Source: Paracoccaceae bacterium
Lineage (GTDB): Bacteria; Pseudomonadota; Alphaproteobacteria; Rhodobacterales; Rhodobacteraceae
Length of the DNA: 9,991 nucleotides
Reading direction: 5' to 3'
Assembly (NCBI GenBank): GCA_007131945.1
Contig: SLPP01000151.1
Span: forward strand, 1 to 9,991
Part shown: positions 7,059 through 9,991 of the stretch, in pieces
Numbering within the stretch: position 1 is the first letter of the stretch
Layout: every line of letters begins with the position of its first letter
Notes under the pieces: generated by a model
The model's input: the letters and a program-made list of their open reading frames with translations, nothing else
Told to the model about the DNA's origin: nothing
Databases searched by the model: none
Made by a program: the position numbers and the translations under genes

Positions 7059-7066
7059 CGCCGTCA

Positions 7067-7091
7067 CATGGTCTGGTTGCCCGCGACCATG
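7067..7091 (+). terminator. Hairpin after the MFS gene
   Basis: CATGGTC (7067-7073) and GACCATG (7085-7091) form a perfect seven-base stem with an 11-base loop, starting eight bases after the MFS stop. No T tract follows. Its place between convergent genes supports a terminator or message-end role. Confidence 0.4.
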
Positions 7092-7134
7092 CCGCTGGCG
7101 CAGGCCGCCTCCGCCTCACACGATCCCGGTACTC

Positions 7135-7149
7135 GCGGGAATCACCCGC
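7135..7149 (-). terminator. Distal hairpin after dddP
   Basis: GCGGG (7135-7139) and CCCGC (7145-7149) form a five-base stem with the loop AATCA. It lies 18 bases beyond the dddP stop in the direction of transcription, directly after the larger hairpin that contains the stop. Together they may form a tandem, possibly bidirectional, terminator; no T tract is present. Confidence 0.35.
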
Positions 7150-7156
7150 CGGCTCA

Positions 7157-7181
7157 GCGGGTCCGGCTCAACCGGACCCGC
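7157..7181 (-). terminator. Perfect 10-bp hairpin containing the dddP stop codon
   Basis: GCGGGTCCGG (7157-7166) and CCGGACCCGC (7172-7181) pair perfectly around the five-base loop CTCAA. The dddP stop codon (complement of 7168-7170) lies inside the loop, so the last codons of the gene encode one arm. The sequence CCGGCTCA also occurs twice, at 7149-7156 and 7163-7170. It is a very stable structure at the gene end, probably a terminator or an RNA-stabilising element. Confidence 0.5.
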
Positions 7182-8514
7182 ACAGGGCCGGATCGAAGGA
7201 ATAGCGGGTGAGGTTCTCGGCGCCCGACGGAGTGATCAGCACCTGGTCCTCGAGCTTGATCGAGAAATCGCCTCCCTCCGGGCTCACCAGCGCCTCGATG
7301 CACAGCACCATCCCCGGCTCGAGCGCCAATTCGAAGGCCCCGTCAACCCAGGCATCCGGATAGGGCACAAAGGGCCATTCGTCGCAAAGCCCGACACCGT
7401 GCATCTTGCAGGAGTATTTCTGCGCCTGGAACTGCGGCGCGAGTTGATGGCCGCCGTGCGTCAACTCGCGAACCGTAACGCCGGGGCGCAGCCGCTCGAG
7501 ATGGCTTTCCAGGTGTTCGCGCGCGTGTTGCATCGCCGCGACCATGTCGGGGCGCGGCCTGAGCTCGCCGATCCACCAGGTGCGCGAGATGTCGATGCAG
7601 ATGCCATAGGCGCCGATCAGGTCGGTATCGAAGGCGACGACCTCGTTCATCTGCACGATCCGCGGGCCGCATTCCTGGAACCACGGATTGGTGCGCGGAC
7701 CCGAGGCGAGGAGCCGCGTCTCGATCCACTCGCCGCCGCGCCGGATGTTGCCCCGGTGCAGTTCGGCCCAGATGTCGTCCTCGGACATGCCCCCTTTCGG
7801 CACGCCCGCGCGCGCCGCCGCCTCCATTTCGGCCACGGCCGCCTCGCAGGCGTGATGCGCGCAGCGCATCGCCCGGATCTCGTCGGGCCCCTTGATGGCG
7901 CGGGCGCGCTCGGTCAGCTCCTCGCCCTCCATCACCGCAAAGCCCGCGGCATCGAGCGCGCGCAGCCCGTGGACCATGATCTTGTCCACCGCCAGCCGGC
8001 GATTGCCGCCGGCATGGGCGCGCATCACCTCTTCGACCTGCCCGGCGAAGGCGCGGGCGTCGGCAGCCGTGCGATCGCCGCAGACGTTGTAGAAGAAGGA
8101 CGCGCCGGTGCGCAGCTCCTTCACCAGCGGGTTGAATGTCGCCAGGAACGGAGCCTGCCGGTATTCCCAGAGCACCATGTGCCCATCCGCCATGACCATG
8201 CAGGCGCGGAACGGGTTGTGGCTGTTCCACAGCTGCATGTTGGTGGTGTCGGTCGCGTAGCGGATGTTCAGCGGGTCGAACAGCAGAAGCCCGCCATAGT
8301 CGCGCGCGGCGAGCGCCTCGATCAGTCGCCGGTGGCGCCAGGCGCGCATCGCGGCGAGGTCGGGCAGCGCCAATCCCGCCGCCTCCCATTCGCGGAAGGC
8401 AAGCTGCGTCGGGCCGATTTCGACCCGGTCATTGTCGTTCGGCGTGCCGTCGCCAAGCCGATCGCCCCGCGTCGGGTCGATCTTGCGGCGGAATCGGGCG
8501 TGGTGCTCGTTCAC
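7168..8514 (-). CDS. dddP: DMSP lyase DddP (M24 peptidase fold)
   Basis: A 448-residue enzyme that cleaves dimethylsulfoniopropionate to dimethyl sulfide and acrylate in the cytoplasm. It has the M24 (pita-bread) fold but is a lyase, not a peptidase. The N-terminal domain contains KIDPTRGDRLGDGTPNDNDR (11-30) and FDPLNIRYATDTTNMQLWN (79-97), both DddP-like. Metal ligands are D296, D298, D308, H372, E407 and E422, and the proposed catalytic Asp is D378 in HGVGLCDEWP. W96 and Y367 match substrate-pocket residues. All nine are one higher than the numbers I recall for Ruegeria lacuscaerulensis DddP. The GTG start aligns with the known N terminus and overlaps the upstream eamA stop as GTGA, implying translational coupling. 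A generic Xaa-Pro peptidase or creatinase is much less likely. Confidence 0.93.
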   Translation of the reverse strand: MNEHHARFRRKIDPTRGDRLGDGTPNDNDRVEIGPTQLAFREWEAAGLALPDLAAMRAWRHRRLIEALAARDYGGLLLFDPLNIRYATDTTNMQLWNSHNPFRACMVMADGHMVLWEYRQAPFLATFNPLVKELRTGASFFYNVCGDRTAADARAFAGQVEEVMRAHAGGNRRLAVDKIMVHGLRALDAAGFAVMEGEELTERARAIKGPDEIRAMRCAHHACEAAVAEMEAAARAGVPKGGMSEDDIWAELHRGNIRRGGEWIETRLLASGPRTNPWFQECGPRIVQMNEVVAFDTDLIGAYGICIDISRTWWIGELRPRPDMVAAMQHAREHLESHLERLRPGVTVRELTHGGHQLAPQFQAQKYSCKMHGVGLCDEWPFVPYPDAWVDGAFELALEPGMVLCIEALVSPEGGDFSIKLEDQVLITPSGAENLTRYSFDPALCGSG

Positions 8515-9509
8515 TGGCGCCGATCCCCGAGCGAGGTGGGATCCGGCATCCCCCGCGGCGAACCCGGGGCGCCGGCGAGCGCCGGGATCACCGTCGGCGA
8601 CGGCGCGCCTTCGCGCCCTTCCGGTCGGATCACCCGCCGGTATCGCCGGGCTTCCACCGCACCCGACAGGGCGTTGCCCGCAATCGCCACGAGCACCAGG
8701 CCGCCGCCGAGGAACGTGCCGGCACTGGCGGTTTCGCCCAGCAGCAGGAACACCCAGACCGGGGCGAGGATCACCTCGATCAAGGACAGGAGCGTGAGCT
8801 CGGCCGCCGGGACGACCCGGCTTCCCATCGTGTAGAGCATCAGCCCGCAGGCCAGGAGCCCGGCGCCCATTGCCAGCGAGATGGCGATGTCGCGCGCGGA
8901 CGCCGCGGGCGTCTGCCCCTGCGCCGCCATGATCGCCAGCGCGACCAGCGCCGCGAAGCCCGCTCCCATCACCACCGAGGGCATCATGTCCCGCAACAGG
9001 CCCCGGCGCAGCGAGACCGTGAAGATCGCGAATCCCAAGGCCGAAAGGAGCGCAGCGACATTGCCCGCCAGCGCTCCGATCGCCAGCCCCTCGCGCACCA
9101 TCACGGCCATGCCGAGCACCGCCACGGCGAGCGCCACCCTTGTCGCAGGGCGCACGGGCTCGCGCAGGATCAGCCAGCCGAGGATGGCGGCGAAGAACGG
9201 TGCGGCCGCGAACAGGAAGACGGCATTGGCGATGGTAGTGGTCTGGATGGCGAAGATCGCGCCGCCAAAGGCCATCACGAGGCCAAGCCCGCCCGCTGCC
9301 CCGTCGAGGCCGGCGGCGCGCATCCGCGCCAGTAGCTGCCCACCCGAGCGCCAAGCGATGAAGGCCAGGAGCACCGGAATCATCCCCAGCGAACGCCAGA
9401 ACAGCACCTGCCAGGTGCCGGCGGCCTCGATCATCCGGATCGACAGCCCCATCGCCGACCACATCACGGCGGCCGTGATGACCAGAGTCACTCCTGTCCC
9501 GTACCGCAT
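8511..9509 (-). CDS. EamA/DMT-family transporter coupled to dddP
   Basis: A 332-residue membrane protein with ten hydrophobic helices in two EamA repeats (about 5-138 and 148-283), the standard drug/metabolite transporter layout. Recognisable spots include LFWRSLGMIP (36-45), LREPVRPATRVALAVAVLGMAVMV (115-138) and LIEVILAPVWVFLLLGE (243-259), which is typical of the second repeat. Members export amino acids, nucleosides and other small metabolites, but the direction and substrate here are unknown. The start at 9509 is set by AGGAGG five bases upstream; more distal in-frame Met codons have no such site and would add an unlikely Arg-rich leader. Its stop overlaps the dddP start by four bases, so it is probably made together with the DMSP lyase. 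After helix ten comes an unusual tail of about 49 residues (284-332) encoded by hairpin-rich repeat-like DNA. Confidence 0.93.
   Translation of the reverse strand: MRYGTGVTLVITAAVMWSAMGLSIRMIEAAGTWQVLFWRSLGMIPVLLAFIAWRSGGQLLARMRAAGLDGAAGGLGLVMAFGGAIFAIQTTTIANAVFLFAAAPFFAAILGWLILREPVRPATRVALAVAVLGMAVMVREGLAIGALAGNVAALLSALGFAIFTVSLRRGLLRDMMPSVVMGAGFAALVALAIMAAQGQTPAASARDIAISLAMGAGLLACGLMLYTMGSRVVPAAELTLLSLIEVILAPVWVFLLLGETASAGTFLGGGLVLVAIAGNALSGAVEARRYRRVIRPEGREGAPSPTVIPALAGAPGSPRGMPDPTSLGDRRQ
8551..8617. repeat. Cluster of four palindromes in the 3' end of the EamA gene
   Basis: Four adjoining inverted repeats are seen: CCCCG/CGGGG (8551-8555 with 8565-8569), CCGGCG-AG-CGCCGG (8572-8585), CCGTCG-G-CGACGG (8591-8603) and GGCGCG-CCTT-CGCGCC (8602-8617). 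They encode tail residues such as VIPALAGAPGSPRG. This resembles the translated form of alphaproteobacterial intergenic palindromic repeats (VIPAxAGI-like), suggesting that a repeat element was captured into the coding region. The dyads are direct observations; the element identity is inference. Confidence 0.55.
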
Positions 9510-9546
9510 CACCACCTCCTGCCTCATCCACACCGCAGGATCCCGC

Positions 9547-9570
9547 GATGTCTGGCCTGTTCGCGACATC
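9547..9570. promoter_or_regulatory. Interrupted dyad upstream of eamA-dddP
   Basis: GATGTC (9547-9552) and GACATC (9565-9570) are perfect inverted half-sites separated by 12 bases, 38-61 bases before the eamA ATG, which is a suitable operator position. The regulator is unknown, and six-base arms can occur by chance in such DNA. Confidence 0.3.
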
Positions 9571-9659
9571 CCCGCGAGACGAATGCCGCGACCGGACCAC
9601 GGTCGCCGCATCGACCGGAACGGGCCACGCGCGCCCGCCCTGCGGTTCCGCACGTTCAC

Positions 9660-9673
9660 GGTGCCGAGGCACC
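9660..9673. promoter_or_regulatory. 14-bp palindrome GGTGCC-GA-GGCACC
   Basis: Perfect six-base arms with a two-base centre, about 150 bases upstream of eamA and 25 bases past the stop of the small - strand reading frame. It could be an operator, or a hairpin ending an upstream - strand transcript. There is no T tract. Confidence 0.3.
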
Positions 9674-9697
9674 TGGGAAGAGGCGCAGCGCGCTTGT

Positions 9698-9964
9698 TCA
9701 GCCGGCGTGATCAGCTGGTGCTCCGATCGGGCGGAAATGATCCAGGGAAATGACGGCTACGATACTTCGTCCCGAAAACGCCATGCGCCGGGCATGCGCG
9801 CAGAACGCGATCGGTTGGCCCGCAGTCCTCACGGCGAGACGGACGTCGTGCGGCTGTGCGCCAGCGATGATGGAATAGACCTTGTTGCGCGGGTCGGGAA
9901 ACATCATTCTCGATGCAGTTTCGCGGTCTGCGCCGTGACATGGTCGACAGCCATCTGCCCGCAT
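9698..9964 (-). CDS. Doubtful small hypothetical ORF or gene remnant
   Basis: An 88-residue frame with no domain that I recognise. The segment NKVYSIIAGAQPHDVRLAV (about 27-45) and a hydrophobic stretch ending SIVAVISLDHFRPIGA (67-82) look somewhat protein-like, and many codons end in G or C, but the bias is weaker than in the neighbouring genes. No good ribosome binding site precedes the first ATG; internal ATGs at 9907 and 9904 follow a short CGAGA and are alternatives. It could be a degraded gene end, a small real protein or chance. It lies upstream of, and in the same direction as, eamA-dddP. Confidence 0.22.
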   Translation of the reverse strand: MRADGCRPCHGADRETASRMMFPDPRNKVYSIIAGAQPHDVRLAVRTAGQPIAFCAHARRMAFSGRSIVAVISLDHFRPIGAPADHAG

Positions 9965-9991
9965 CAGGAGTGTCAGGTTGACGCCGACGAG

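Larger units (their letters stand above)
9510..9991. other. Region upstream of the eamA-dddP operon
   Basis: No confidently recognised gene lies in these 482 bases. Near the EamA start is the AGGAGG ribosome binding site (complement of 9515-9520). Further upstream are inverted repeats at 9547-9570, 9588-9606 and 9660-9673, and one doubtful - strand reading frame at 9698-9964. I found no clear -35/-10 pair for the operon. At the right edge AGGAG (9966-9970) precedes a TTG at 9978, which could start a + strand gene outside the window, but only four codons are visible. Confidence 0.5.

Noticed and set aside
7168..8514. Annotation as an Xaa-Pro aminopeptidase or creatinase
   Set aside because: The M24 fold is shared, but the N-terminal DddP blocks, the extra Asp metal ligand (D296), catalytic D378 and W96/Y367 fit DMSP lyase instead.
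6925..8835. A 636-residue + strand open frame across the MFS end, dddP and part of the EamA gene
   Set aside because: It crosses a convergent gene junction, shows no domain and is antisense to well-conserved DddP residues.
8515..9672. The dddP frame stays open far upstream, suggesting an 834-residue fusion
   Set aside because: The upstream part is Gly/Arg-rich shadow of the EamA gene in another frame. The GTG start aligns with the known DddP N terminus and overlaps the EamA stop.
9978..9991. TTG with an upstream AGGAG as a gene start at the right edge
   Set aside because: Only four codons are visible; a TTG start cannot be supported without the downstream sequence.
1..9991. CRISPR array, IS element or prophage
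   Set aside because: No regularly spaced long repeats, transposase, integrase or terminal inverted repeats were seen; the repeats present are short palindromes and 12-mers.

Overview
This high-GC window carries mostly transport and metabolic genes and looks like the chromosome of a marine alphaproteobacterium of the Roseobacter group (Rhodobacteraceae). The strongest clue is a well-preserved dddP-type DMSP lyase gene. GC-rich codon use, GTG/TGA-coupled genes, a tripartite tricarboxylate transporter and Roseobacter-like sequence throughout dddP fit this. The genus cannot be fixed from the sequence. No phage, IS, CRISPR or plasmid genes are seen.

Left part (1-2343). The window opens inside a tRNA-Val(UAC) gene. 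A pirin-family cupin gene on the + strand follows, facing a two-domain universal stress protein on the - strand.

Middle (2344-7058). A - strand tripartite tricarboxylate transporter operon is laid out as tctC, tctA, tctB in transcription order. It has a good sigma70-type promoter upstream of tctC and a GC-rich hairpin between tctC and tctA. Divergent from it, across a 369-base control region, is a 12-helix MFS transporter of the CynX/NimT-like type.

Right part (7059-9991). On the - strand, an EamA/DMT-type permease gene has a near-perfect Shine-Dalgarno. Its TGA stop overlaps the GTG start of dddP by four bases, so the two are almost certainly one translationally coupled unit. DddP cleaves DMSP to dimethyl sulfide and acrylate. 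All six iron ligands, the proposed catalytic Asp and two substrate-pocket residues are present at a constant +1 offset from the numbering I recall for the Ruegeria enzyme. The end of eamA and the end of dddP are both built of dense hairpins and share a 12-base sequence. The last 482 bases hold dyads and one doubtful small ORF.

The most interesting point is the coupled eamA-dddP pair, which suggests a dedicated DMSP, acrylate or related metabolite transporter attached to a DMSP lyase, next to two other transport systems whose substrates are unknown. The functional link is inference; the enzyme identity is well supported.
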